From G963663315 sp963665165 (lineage in GTDB: Bacteria; Pseudomonadota; Gammaproteobacteria; Arenicellales; Poriferihabitantaceae): 64,000 nucleotides of DNA. Under the pieces are notes generated by a model. The model worked only from the letters and a program-made list of their open reading frames with translations, ran no database searches and was not told where the DNA came from. The translations under genes and the position numbers were made by a program. Positions within the stretch are counted from its first letter, which is position 1. Each line of letters opens with the position of its first letter. Where the stretch lies: assembly GCA_963665165.1 (NCBI GenBank), contig OY761989.1, forward strand, positions 2,294,001-2,358,000, read 5' to 3'. This document shows positions 25,806-33,886 of this stretch, in pieces.

Positions 25806-25813
25806 ATTATAAT
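25806..25813. promoter_or_regulatory. Candidate -10 element(s) in the hemA/TPR-lipoprotein divergent region
   Basis: The AT core inside the palindrome CCGCAT...ATGCGG (25800-25817) gives TATAAT on the plus strand at 25808-25813 and on the minus strand at 25811-25806. Matching -35 boxes are weak on both strands, so this is a tentative bidirectional promoter for hemA (left) and the lipoprotein-lolB-ispE unit (right). Confidence 0.4.
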
Positions 25814-25899
25814 GCGGTTCGATAAATAAATCCTTACGCGGGCCGGTATGCGAATAACCGACAAGCCAAACCCTTGATCTTGCGATCCATCAGATATTC

Positions 25900-27714
25900 A
25901 TGGTGCCTTATACGCCAGCGCCTCTTTCAACCAGAACATTCAGAAACGTAATCCTTGCCGGACTGTTTGTAGCGCTTTCGGGATGCCAGACCAGTCCGCA
26001 AGCCATACAGGAAGACGAAATCGGAGCAACCGAACCCCCTGGCAGCGGTTATCCGTCCCTTCCTGGTCCATCTGCGGAGCAGGCTCAAGGGAACCCGGCA
26101 CAACCGGATACGGAATTTCTCCATACCGTTATCACGGGGCTCGTAGCGGCGCAACGAAACCAGCCTGAAACCGCGCTGGAATACATTTCGCGGGCAGCCT
26201 TGCAATCCCGGAACCGCGGTCTGGCCAAGGAATCCGTCCGGATGGCTATGGACAATCAGGAGTTTCAGCAGGCGATCGACCTTTCCCGATTACTGGAACC
26301 ATTCGGACCGGATGATTACCTGACCGCAGTCTCGATTGCCAGGGCGCATTTCCGGCTTGGTGAAACGGGTCCGGGCCTTGTCCTGCTTGCTGACCTGGCT
26401 GAAAAATGCAACCGGGAACATGGTTACATTTTCCAGGCTATCGCCGAATCGCTCACCTCCACCGAAAGTCCCGATTTGTCCGGGCTATGGCGCGAGGTGG
26501 TTGAATCCCGGCCTGACAACGCGGCATTGCAACTGACGACCGCTTTCGTCTCCGCAAGACAGAATCAGCCGCAACAGTATGTCGAACGACTGAACCGGGT
26601 TCTGGAGCTTGAACCTGACTGGGAATTCCCCGCGACCCTGCTGCTGGTGCAACTGCGCTATGGCAACGACGATGACTCCGCCGGAGAAGGCCGGACCGCG
26701 GCAGGCGGGTCGGTCAGCCAGTTTGCGATGGAGCATCTGGGAACCCATCCCGGACACCTCCGGTTCCGCTTGCAGTTTGCGCGCCACCTGATCGAAAATG
26801 GCGACATGGAACCGGCGCTTGAGCAGTTGGACATCGCCCTCGACATGGACCCCGATTCACTGGAGGCGCTTTTTGCGACCGGGGCCATCTATTTTGAAAA
26901 GGGTGACCTGATTCATTCACAGGATTATTTCATCCGGTACCTGCAACTGGATCCGGACAATGACCGAGCCCGAATCTACCTTTCCGACATCGAATACAGA
27001 CAAGGCAATTATACCGCCGCATCGAACTACCTGCATGGCGTGGCCTCGCGGCCATATTATCTGGACGCACAGATCAGGCTGGCGACCATTCTGGCGAAAC
27101 TTCATGAAGTGGACACGGGGATCCGGCACCTGCGGCAAATTGACGCGGCTTCCGATGAAGACCAGGTCCGCCTGATATTGCAACAGGATCTGTTGTTCCG
27201 GGAAGATGACCGCTATGCTCAATCGAAACAGGTACTGGATGAAGGATTAAAGCAGTTCCCGGATCATCCTGACCTGCTTTACAACCGTGGCCTGGTGACC
27301 GCAAAATTGAACCGGCTCGACCTGCACGAACGGGACATGCGCAAGTTGATTGAAATCGAGCCGGACAACGCCCATGCCTATAACGCTTTTGGTTATGTCC
27401 TTGCCGACAAGACCGACCGGCTGGAAGAAGCGATGGCCCTGATTAAAAAAGCCAATGCCCTGCTGCCGGACAACCCGTTCATACTCGACAGTATGGGCTG
27501 GGTCCATTTCCGGCTGGGCAACACCCGCAAGGCCATCGAATATCTGATGCTCGCTCTGGACGCGCGCCAGGACGCGGAAATCGCCGCGCATCTCGGTGAA
27601 GTATTGTGGGTCACCGGAAACCGGGAGGAAGCGCGCAAAATCTGGGAAAAGGGGATCGAATGGGACCCCGGGAACGGAATTCTGAAACAAACCATTGAAC
27701 GACTCTCACAGTAA
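25900..27714 (+). CDS. TPR-repeat lipoprotein
   Basis: A 604-residue protein with a lipoprotein signal (RNVILAGLFVALSGC, lipobox LSGC) followed by a long series of tetratricopeptide repeats covering most of the chain. Several are clear, for example HAYNAFGYVLADKTDRLEEAMALIKKANALLPDNPFI and GWVHFRLGNTRKAIEYLMLALDA. It is probably anchored in the outer membrane facing the periplasm and acts as a protein-interaction scaffold. It is positioned before lolB-ispE, as in pseudomonads and relatives. Its last 20 bases overlap the proposed TTG start of lolB. Confidence 0.85.
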   Translation: MVPYTPAPLSTRTFRNVILAGLFVALSGCQTSPQAIQEDEIGATEPPGSGYPSLPGPSAEQAQGNPAQPDTEFLHTVITGLVAAQRNQPETALEYISRAALQSRNRGLAKESVRMAMDNQEFQQAIDLSRLLEPFGPDDYLTAVSIARAHFRLGETGPGLVLLADLAEKCNREHGYIFQAIAESLTSTESPDLSGLWREVVESRPDNAALQLTTAFVSARQNQPQQYVERLNRVLELEPDWEFPATLLLVQLRYGNDDDSAGEGRTAAGGSVSQFAMEHLGTHPGHLRFRLQFARHLIENGDMEPALEQLDIALDMDPDSLEALFATGAIYFEKGDLIHSQDYFIRYLQLDPDNDRARIYLSDIEYRQGNYTAASNYLHGVASRPYYLDAQIRLATILAKLHEVDTGIRHLRQIDAASDEDQVRLILQQDLLFREDDRYAQSKQVLDEGLKQFPDHPDLLYNRGLVTAKLNRLDLHERDMRKLIEIEPDNAHAYNAFGYVLADKTDRLEEAMALIKKANALLPDNPFILDSMGWVHFRLGNTRKAIEYLMLALDARQDAEIAAHLGEVLWVTGNREEARKIWEKGIEWDPGNGILKQTIERLSQ

Positions 27715-28384
27715 CACGATCCGCCCCGGAATATTGGCAATCGTGTTGATTGCCGTTCTGTCCGGCTGCGCCACAATGCCGGAACCGCAAGATCCGGTAT
27801 CCGAAGACCGGCGCTTGCAGCTCTGGGGTCAACATCAATCCATCCATGCCCGTATATCGGGTTGGTCATTAAAGGGCAAAATAGGAGTCAGGACCGGCCC
27901 CAAAGGAGGCTCTGTGACATTGAACTGGTCGTATGCGCCCACTGGACAGAACATCGAGTTGTACGGCCCGTTCGGCGGTGGCCGCATCCTGATCGAATCG
28001 TCCCCGGATTCCGCCGTGTTGAGGGATGCCAGGGGGCAGGTGATCCATGGAGAATCCGCCGAACAGGTCCTGTATGAACGGTTGGGCTGGCACATCCCTT
28101 TTGATGAAATGGCGATGTGGTCCCGCGGACTGCCGGGGGAGGACGCGAGCGACCTGGAAATCAACGCGTCCGGGCGCCTGATGAGCTTCAACCAGGGTAT
28201 CTGGCGCGTCGAATACACTCAATACCAATCCATCCTCGAGTTCTCGCTGCCGCGCAAATTCACGATTACCTCGCTGCCGGGGGAAATTGAAGTTTTTGAC
28301 GGTGACGGAAATTACCTTGGCGATGAATTACGGGTCCGGGCCATTCTGAAAAGCTGGCGTGATATCCAGTCGATTCAATCGTGA
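27695..28384 (+). CDS. lolB: LolB outer-membrane lipoprotein insertase
   Basis: A 229-residue lipoprotein with signal LAIVLIAVLSGCATMPE and the LolB beta-barrel segments (ISGWSLKGKIGVRTGPKGGSVTLNWSY, DLEINASGRLMSFNQGIWRVEYTQY, RKFTITSLPGEIEV). LolB receives lipoproteins from LolA and inserts them in the outer membrane. Translation must begin at the TTG at 27695, inside the preceding gene, or at a later TTG (27734), since there is no suitable ATG before the signal peptide. Its stop overlaps the ispE start (TGATG). Confidence 0.88.
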   Translation: MNDSHSNTIRPGILAIVLIAVLSGCATMPEPQDPVSEDRRLQLWGQHQSIHARISGWSLKGKIGVRTGPKGGSVTLNWSYAPTGQNIELYGPFGGGRILIESSPDSAVLRDARGQVIHGESAEQVLYERLGWHIPFDEMAMWSRGLPGEDASDLEINASGRLMSFNQGIWRVEYTQYQSILEFSLPRKFTITSLPGEIEVFDGDGNYLGDELRVRAILKSWRDIQSIQS

Positions 28385-29229
28385 TGCCCGAAAAATTTCC
28401 CGATTCCCTGGTCTTGCGGTCACCCGCGAAAATCAACCTGTTTCTGCATGTAACCGGGAAACGCGGCGACGGTTACCATGAACTGGAAACCGTTTTCCAG
28501 TTCCTTGATTTTCACGATGTTTTGAAATTCGAGTTAACCGGTGAGCCGGGAATCGTCCGCATTGACGATCACCCTTATGCCCTGCCCCGGTCCGACCTGG
28601 TCGTCCGCGCATCGGAACTGCTGGCTTCGAGCCGGGGGTTGAAAAAACCGGCCGGGGTCCGGATAACCCTGACCAAGGTCATACCGCCCGGTTCCGGCAT
28701 GGGGGGAGGCAGCTCCAATGCCGCAACCACACTGCTCGCGTTGAACAGACTGTGGGAACTGCGCATGACGCGGCCTGAACTGCTGCCGCTGGCGAAACAA
28801 CTGGGCGCCGACGTACCGGTCTTCATTTACGGACATTCATGCTGGGCCACTGGAATCGGTGACGAGTTTGAACGATTCGACCCTGAACCGCATTGGTACT
28901 GTATCTGTATTCCTGAAACGGCCGCCTCCACCCGGGCCGTTTTTCAACATCCCGGCCTTTGCCGCGACCATCCGCCTGTTTCAAGGCTCGATTTTCATCA
29001 GGGCCGGGTCTGTAATGATCTGGAAACCGTATCCAGAAGCCTGTATCCCGAAATTGAAGAAGCCTTCGCCATACTCAACCAGTACGGCAGGGCCAGAATG
29101 AACGGCAGCGGCGCTTCGGTTTTCCTTCAATGTGAATCGGAAGTGGCCGCGAGACGGATCCGGGAACGGTTGCCCGACCGCCTCCACGGCGTGGTGGCCC
29201 GCGGCCTGAACGACATCCGCAACCACTGA
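28384..29229 (+). CDS. ispE: 4-diphosphocytidyl-2-C-methyl-D-erythritol kinase
   Basis: A 281-residue GHMP kinase of the MEP isoprenoid pathway. The N-terminal RSPAKINLFLHVTGKRGDGYHELETVFQFLD and the ATP-binding PPGSGMGGGSSNAATTLLALNRLW are characteristic. The C-terminal MNGSGASVFL is also present. The ATG at 28384 overlaps the lolB stop codon by one base, which indicates coupling; a GTG one codon earlier is possible. It converges on the agmatinase gene five bases downstream. Confidence 0.93.
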   Translation: MPEKFPDSLVLRSPAKINLFLHVTGKRGDGYHELETVFQFLDFHDVLKFELTGEPGIVRIDDHPYALPRSDLVVRASELLASSRGLKKPAGVRITLTKVIPPGSGMGGGSSNAATTLLALNRLWELRMTRPELLPLAKQLGADVPVFIYGHSCWATGIGDEFERFDPEPHWYCICIPETAASTRAVFQHPGLCRDHPPVSRLDFHQGRVCNDLETVSRSLYPEIEEAFAILNQYGRARMNGSGASVFLQCESEVAARRIRERLPDRLHGVVARGLNDIRNH

Positions 29230-29234
29230 ACGGC

Positions 29235-30191
29235 TCAGAATTTTTCTCCCAGTTTCTGTCTGGCGGCATACAACGCGATGAAGTCATAGGCGATGGAGGC
29301 GCCGAGCAACGAAGTGATCTCTGCATGGTCGTATGGTGGAGAAACCTCCACCAGGTCCATTCCCACCAGGTGGATGCCTCTCAGATTGCGAAGAATCTGT
29401 AACGCCTGGGCTGAACTCAATCCCCCGCAGACCGGTGTGCCCGTGCCCGGCGCAAAAGCCGGATCCACGCAATCAATGTCAAAAGTCAGATAGGTTTTCC
29501 GGTTCTTGAGGATTTTCCTGATCTGCCGGACCAGGGCTTCGACGCCGTTGGCGTGAATCCAGCCGGCATCGAAAATATTGAAGCCAAGAGGCGCGTCGTT
29601 GGTCGTTCGTATTCCCGCCTGAACGGATTCTTCAGGGATGACCAACCCTTCCTTTACGGCGTGGAAGAACATCGTGCCATGATCGACCCGTCCCTCTTCA
29701 TCTTCCCAGGTATCCGTATGGGCATCGAAATGCAGTAACGATACCGGGCCATGTTTCTTGACGTGGGCGCGCAATACCGGCAGCGTGATGAAGTGGTCGC
29801 CGCCCAGGGTCAGCGCCGCCGTATCGGTCTCAAGGATCGATTCGATATGAGCCTGGATTTGGTCAGGAACGGCTTCAGGGCGTCCGTGGTCAAACAGGCA
29901 GTCTCCATAATCCACGATTTTCAGCAACTCCATCGCATCGAATTCCCAGGGCCAGTTCCGTTGCCAGGCGATTTCCACGGAAGCCGCCCGAATCCCCCGT
30001 GGCCCGAACCGCGTACCGGGACGATTGGTCGTCGCGGTATCGAACGGAACTCCCGTTATCGCAAGTTCGGCGTCGCGAAGGTCTTTCGAGTACTTGCGCC
30101 GGGCAAAGCTCAATGCTCCGGAATAAGTGGGTTCCGGATTGACTCCACTCAGGGAGTCCGCAGTAAGCGCCTGGTCGATACGATTGACCAC
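29235..30191 (-). CDS. speB: Agmatinase/guanidino-acid ureohydrolase
   Basis: A 318-residue ureohydrolase with all metal-binding motifs intact: LGGDHF, HFDAHTDTWED and FDIDCVDPAFAPGTGTP. These bind the binuclear Mn cluster that hydrolyses a guanidino group to urea. The sequence resembles SpeB agmatinase, giving putrescine; guanidinobutyrase or guanidinopropionase activity cannot be excluded. It starts at GTG 30191 and stands alone, convergent with ispE. It is a conventional counterpart to the divergent pair at 37463-39641. Confidence 0.85.
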   Translation of the reverse strand: MVNRIDQALTADSLSGVNPEPTYSGALSFARRKYSKDLRDAELAITGVPFDTATTNRPGTRFGPRGIRAASVEIAWQRNWPWEFDAMELLKIVDYGDCLFDHGRPEAVPDQIQAHIESILETDTAALTLGGDHFITLPVLRAHVKKHGPVSLLHFDAHTDTWEDEEGRVDHGTMFFHAVKEGLVIPEESVQAGIRTTNDAPLGFNIFDAGWIHANGVEALVRQIRKILKNRKTYLTFDIDCVDPAFAPGTGTPVCGGLSSAQALQILRNLRGIHLVGMDLVEVSPPYDHAEITSLLGASIAYDFIALYAARQKLGEKF

Positions 30192-30290
30192 CTTGTCTGT
30201 AACCGATAAATGGGATCCGGGAGTTTATCAAGGAGAGTCCGCCAATTCGAGTCTTATCTTTTGATTTTTGCGCTTATTGCCAGATTCCGA

Positions 30291-30352
30291 TTGACAGCCA
30301 CCGGCCTGGCAATCAAAATACTGCGTTTTTTCAAGAGGAACCCGGTTATAAT
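30291..30352 (+). promoter_or_regulatory. Promoter region of tRNA-Gln and prs
   Basis: Two candidates: TTGACA (30291-30296), 17 bases, CAAAAT (30314-30319); and a perfect TATAAT at 30347-30352 with only a T-rich -35 region. The second lies about 60 bases before the tRNA 5' end. Confidence 0.55.
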
Positions 30353-30412
30353 CGCATCCACGGGAAATGTGTCCGCTTCCTCGAATCCGGATGTTCAACG
30401 ATTAACTGAAAT

Positions 30413-30489
30413 TGGGGTGTAGCCAAGTGGCCCAAGGCACCAGGTTTTGATCCTGGCATTCGGAGGTTCGAATCCTCCCACCCCAGCCA
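30413..30489 (+). tRNA. tRNA-Gln (anticodon UUG)
   Basis: A complete cloverleaf. The acceptor TGGGGTG pairs with CACCCCA, the anticodon stem CCAGG/CCTGG encloses TTTTGAT with anticodon TTG, and the T stem GGAGG/CCTCC encloses TTCGAAT. G is the discriminator and CCA is encoded (30487-30489). It lies just upstream of prs and may share its promoter. Confidence 0.95.
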
Positions 30490-30514
30490 GAACAGTAAAA
30501 TCCAGAAAACAAAC

Positions 30515-31468
30515 ATGGTATCACCCGAAAATCTGACGCTCTTCGCTGGCAATGCCAATCCCGGCCTGGCGACCGAGATCGCCCAGACCCTCGGCGTACC
30601 CCTCGGCAAGGCCATGGTCGGACGGTTCAGCGATGGGGAAATCAATGTCGAGATCATGGAGAATGTTCGCGGCCGGGACGTATTCCTCGTTCAGCCGACC
30701 TGTGCGCCAAGCAATGACAACCTGATGGAATTACTGGTGATGATGGATGCGATCAAGCGTTCTTCCGCCGGCAGGATTACCGCGGTGATCCCCTATTTCG
30801 GCTATGCCCGGCAGGATCGCAGGCCGCGTACTGCCCGGGTCGCCATTTCCGCAAAGCTGGTGGCTGAAATGATCGGCGTTGCGGGAGCGGACCGGGTACT
30901 GACCATGGATCTGCATGCGGACCAGATCCAGGGGTATTTCGACATTCCCACGGACAATATTTACGGTTCGCCGGTTTTGATGAGTGAACTGTGGCGCAAA
31001 CAACTGCCCAATCCGGTGATTGTCTCTCCGGATGTCGGCGGCGTTGTACGCGCCCGGGCCATGGCCAAGCAGCTTGAAACCGGGCTCGCCATTATCGACA
31101 AACGGCGGCCCAGGGCCAACGAAGCCAAGATCATGCATATTATCGGGGATGTGGCGGACCGTTCCTGTATTCTGATAGACGACATGGTCGATACCGCGAA
31201 TACCCTTTGTGAAGCGGCCCGCGCATTGAAGGAACACGGCGCGATCAAGGTGCTCGCAAGTTGTACCCATCCGGTGTTGTCGGGGGAGGCGATCGACCGG
31301 ATCGAAGATTCGGAAATCAACGAACTGTTGGTGACCAATTCGATACCGTTGAGCGGGAAGGCTCGGGAATGCGCGAAAATCACTCAACTGAGTGTGGCTG
31401 AGCTACTGGCCGAGTCGATTCGCCGCATTGCCACGGGTGACTCGATCAGCAACCTGTTTATAGATTAA
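30515..31468 (+). CDS. prs: Ribose-phosphate pyrophosphokinase
   Basis: A 317-residue PRPP synthetase. Visible signatures are LFAGNANPGLATEIAQTLGVPLGKAMVGRFSDGEINVEI, YARQDRR, the PRPP-synthetase stretch DLHADQIQGYFDIP, and the PRPP-binding loop ILIDDMVDTANTL. It makes PRPP from ribose-5-phosphate and ATP for nucleotide, histidine and tryptophan synthesis. The order tRNA-Gln, prs, rplY, pth, ychF is standard for Gammaproteobacteria. Confidence 0.96.
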   Translation: MVSPENLTLFAGNANPGLATEIAQTLGVPLGKAMVGRFSDGEINVEIMENVRGRDVFLVQPTCAPSNDNLMELLVMMDAIKRSSAGRITAVIPYFGYARQDRRPRTARVAISAKLVAEMIGVAGADRVLTMDLHADQIQGYFDIPTDNIYGSPVLMSELWRKQLPNPVIVSPDVGGVVRARAMAKQLETGLAIIDKRRPRANEAKIMHIIGDVADRSCILIDDMVDTANTLCEAARALKEHGAIKVLASCTHPVLSGEAIDRIEDSEINELLVTNSIPLSGKARECAKITQLSVAELLAESIRRIATGDSISNLFID

Positions 31469-31491
31469 TCAACTGAATCAAGAGTAGAAAA

Positions 31492-32160
31492 ATGGCAGAT
31501 CAATTTGAACTTACCGCAAGACTCCGCGCACGTTCAGGCACCCATCTGGTACGTCGGCTGCGCCGCGAAGGAGATGTTCCCGCGGTACTCTATGGTGGTG
31601 GAAAACCCAACCTCAGTATCGCGGTCAACCACGATGTGCTGTATCACAGTCTGGAAAAGGAAGAGTTCCACTCTGCCGTTATCATCATCAATACGGACGG
31701 CAAGAAGGAACAGGTGATTCTTCGCGATGTGCAACGTCATCCCCACAAGATCAATGTCCTGCATGCGGATTTCCAGCGTGTTGACGAAAACAAGACGCTG
31801 ACCATGTCACTGCCCATCCACTTTATCGGTGAAGAAGAGTGTGTGGGCGTCAAAACCGGGGGCGTAATCAGCCATCTGATGAACGATGTCGAAGTTACCT
31901 GCCTGCCCAGGGATTTACCTGGCCACATCGAACTGGACCTGACCCACCTTGACCTGAACGAATCGCTGCACCTTTCGGATATTCAACTGCCGGAAGGGGT
32001 CCATATCACGGCCCTGATGCACGACGAAGGCCACGAGCACGACCATGCGGTGGTTTCCGTGATCGCGCGGCGGGTTGGCGTCGAACCAACCGTGGAGGAC
32101 ATGGCTGCCGACGCCACGGAAGATGACGAAGGAAGCGCCGCTGAAACCTGGAACGGGTAA
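31492..32160 (+). CDS. rplY: 50S ribosomal protein L25/CTC family
   Basis: A 222-residue long-form L25. The 5S-rRNA-binding L25 domain comes first (about 1-95: LTARLRARSGTHLVRRLRREGDVPAVLYGG ... RDVQRHPHKINVLHADFQRVDE), followed by the TL5/CTC C-terminal beta domain and an acidic tail (VEDMAADATEDDEGSAAETW). It follows prs by 23 bases and precedes pth. Confidence 0.94.
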   Translation: MADQFELTARLRARSGTHLVRRLRREGDVPAVLYGGGKPNLSIAVNHDVLYHSLEKEEFHSAVIIINTDGKKEQVILRDVQRHPHKINVLHADFQRVDENKTLTMSLPIHFIGEEECVGVKTGGVISHLMNDVEVTCLPRDLPGHIELDLTHLDLNESLHLSDIQLPEGVHITALMHDEGHEHDHAVVSVIARRVGVEPTVEDMAADATEDDEGSAAETWNG

Positions 32161-32190
32161 TCCTGCAACCCTGTCCGGTTCCGAGTCAAT

Positions 32191-32790
32191 GTGAAACCCG
32201 CTGGAATAGCCCTGGTGGCCGGGCTGGGAAACCCGGGACCGCAATATGCCGCAACCCGGCATAATGCCGGGTTCTGGTTTATGGAACGCCTGCAACCCGG
32301 ATATCGGACAACCCTTTCGACGGAAAAGAAATTCAAGGCGAAAACAGGCCAGTTCAGACATCGGGACGAAGTGGTTCGCACGATCACACCCTGCACATTC
32401 ATGAACCTGAGCGGCGAGCCGATAGCGGCTATGGCGTCATTTTACCGAATCGCGCCGGAACAGATTCTGGTCATCCACGATGAAGTCGATTTCGAACCGG
32501 GCGTGGCGCGGTTCAAAACAGGCGGCGGCCATGGCGGCCACAACGGTCTTCGCAATATCATAGCCAGACTCGGTTGCGGCGACTTCCCGAGAATTCGTAT
32601 CGGCATCGGCCATCCGGGCAATCATCGGGACGTATCGAATTTTGTACTGTCCAGGCCGCCGCTGGGTGAAGCTCGCAGGATTGAAAACGCCATCGACCGG
32701 GCAATCGCAGTCATGCCGGACATTCTTTCCGGAAATTACCAGCAGGCGATGAATACGCTCCACCGGAACTCCACAGGCCCCGGAAAATAA
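32191..32790 (+). CDS. pth: Peptidyl-tRNA hydrolase
   Basis: A 199-residue Pth that recycles peptidyl-tRNA. Conserved features are GLGNPGPQYAATRHNAGFW with the catalytic histidine, MNLSGEP with the binding asparagine, HDEVDFEPG with the assisting aspartate, and GGGHGGHNGLRNI. It starts at GTG 32191; no in-frame ATG precedes the conserved N-terminus. ychF begins one base after its stop. Confidence 0.94.
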   Translation: MKPAGIALVAGLGNPGPQYAATRHNAGFWFMERLQPGYRTTLSTEKKFKAKTGQFRHRDEVVRTITPCTFMNLSGEPIAAMASFYRIAPEQILVIHDEVDFEPGVARFKTGGGHGGHNGLRNIIARLGCGDFPRIRIGIGHPGNHRDVSNFVLSRPPLGEARRIENAIDRAIAVMPDILSGNYQQAMNTLHRNSTGPGK

Positions 32791-32791
32791 C

Positions 32792-33886
32792 ATGGGCATC
32801 CAATGCGGCATCGTGGGGTTGCCGAATGTAGGCAAATCCACACTGTTCAACGCACTGACCGGTTCCGGCCAGGCCCAGACCGAAAATTACGCCTTTTGCA
32901 CGATCGACCCCAATGTCGGCATCGTTGAAGTGCCCGATGCCAGACTGGACAAACTGGCGGAAATCGTCCAGCCCCGCAAGGTCATACCGGCCACCGTGGA
33001 ATTTGTCGATATTGCCGGACTGGTGGCAGGCGCCTCACAGGGAGAAGGACTGGGCAATCGCTTTCTGGCCCATATCCGGGAAGTGGACGCAATCGTTCAT
33101 GTCGTACGCGCCTTTGAAGACGACAATATCACCCACGTGTCGAATCGGGTCGATCCCGGATCCGATATCGGGACGGTCAACACCGAGCTGATACTGGCCG
33201 ACATCCAGACCGCCGACAAGGCCATCGGGCGCGCTGAAAAAGCCGGAAAATCAGGTAACAGGGAACAAATCGCGCTGGCCGGGTTGCTGAACACAGTCCG
33301 GGCGCATCTGGATGACGGCTTCAGGATCGGGTCGATGAACCTGGCCCCTTCGGCGCGAAAAACCCTGGAACCGTGCTGTTTCCTGACTGTCAAACCCGTC
33401 CTTTACATCGCCAATGTCGAAGACATCGGTAATGCGTGCAATCCTCACCTGCCTGTCATACGGCAGTGGGCGGAAAGTGAATCGGCGCAAGTGGTCGCGG
33501 TATCCGCTTCTCTGGAACAGGAACTGACCGAATTGGCCGAACAGGATATAGCGCCGTTTCTCGAAGAAATGGGGCTACGGGAACCCGGCCTGAACCGCGT
33601 CATCCGCTCCGCTTACTCCCTGCTGGGTTTGCAGACTTTTTTTACCGCCGGCCCGAAAGAAGTGCGGGCCTGGACCATTGCGACAGGCGCCACAGCCGCA
33701 CAGTCGGCAGGTACCATACACAGCGACTTCGAACGGGGTTTTATTTGCGCGGAAACGGTCGCCTGGGACGACTATGTCCGATATGATGGCGTACAGGGGG
33801 CAAGGGAAGCGGGCAGGCTCAGACTGGAGGGAAGAAATTACGTCGTCCGGGATGGTGACGTCATGCATTTTCGTTTTAACGTATGA
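32792..33886 (+). CDS. ychF: Redox-regulated ATPase YchF (Obg-like)
   Basis: A 364-residue Obg-family P-loop protein: G1 GLPNVGKSTLFNALTG, G3 DIAGLVAGASQGEGLGN, and the YchF-type base-recognition segment IANVED that favours ATP. The C-terminal TGS domain is FFTAGPKEVRAWTIATGATAAQSAGTIHSDFERGFICAETV. It is ribosome-associated in other bacteria. Its stop codon overlaps the start of the NorD-like gene by four bases. Confidence 0.95.
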   Translation: MGIQCGIVGLPNVGKSTLFNALTGSGQAQTENYAFCTIDPNVGIVEVPDARLDKLAEIVQPRKVIPATVEFVDIAGLVAGASQGEGLGNRFLAHIREVDAIVHVVRAFEDDNITHVSNRVDPGSDIGTVNTELILADIQTADKAIGRAEKAGKSGNREQIALAGLLNTVRAHLDDGFRIGSMNLAPSARKTLEPCCFLTVKPVLYIANVEDIGNACNPHLPVIRQWAESESAQVVAVSASLEQELTELAEQDIAPFLEEMGLREPGLNRVIRSAYSLLGLQTFFTAGPKEVRAWTIATGATAAQSAGTIHSDFERGFICAETVAWDDYVRYDGVQGAREAGRLRLEGRNYVVRDGDVMHFRFNV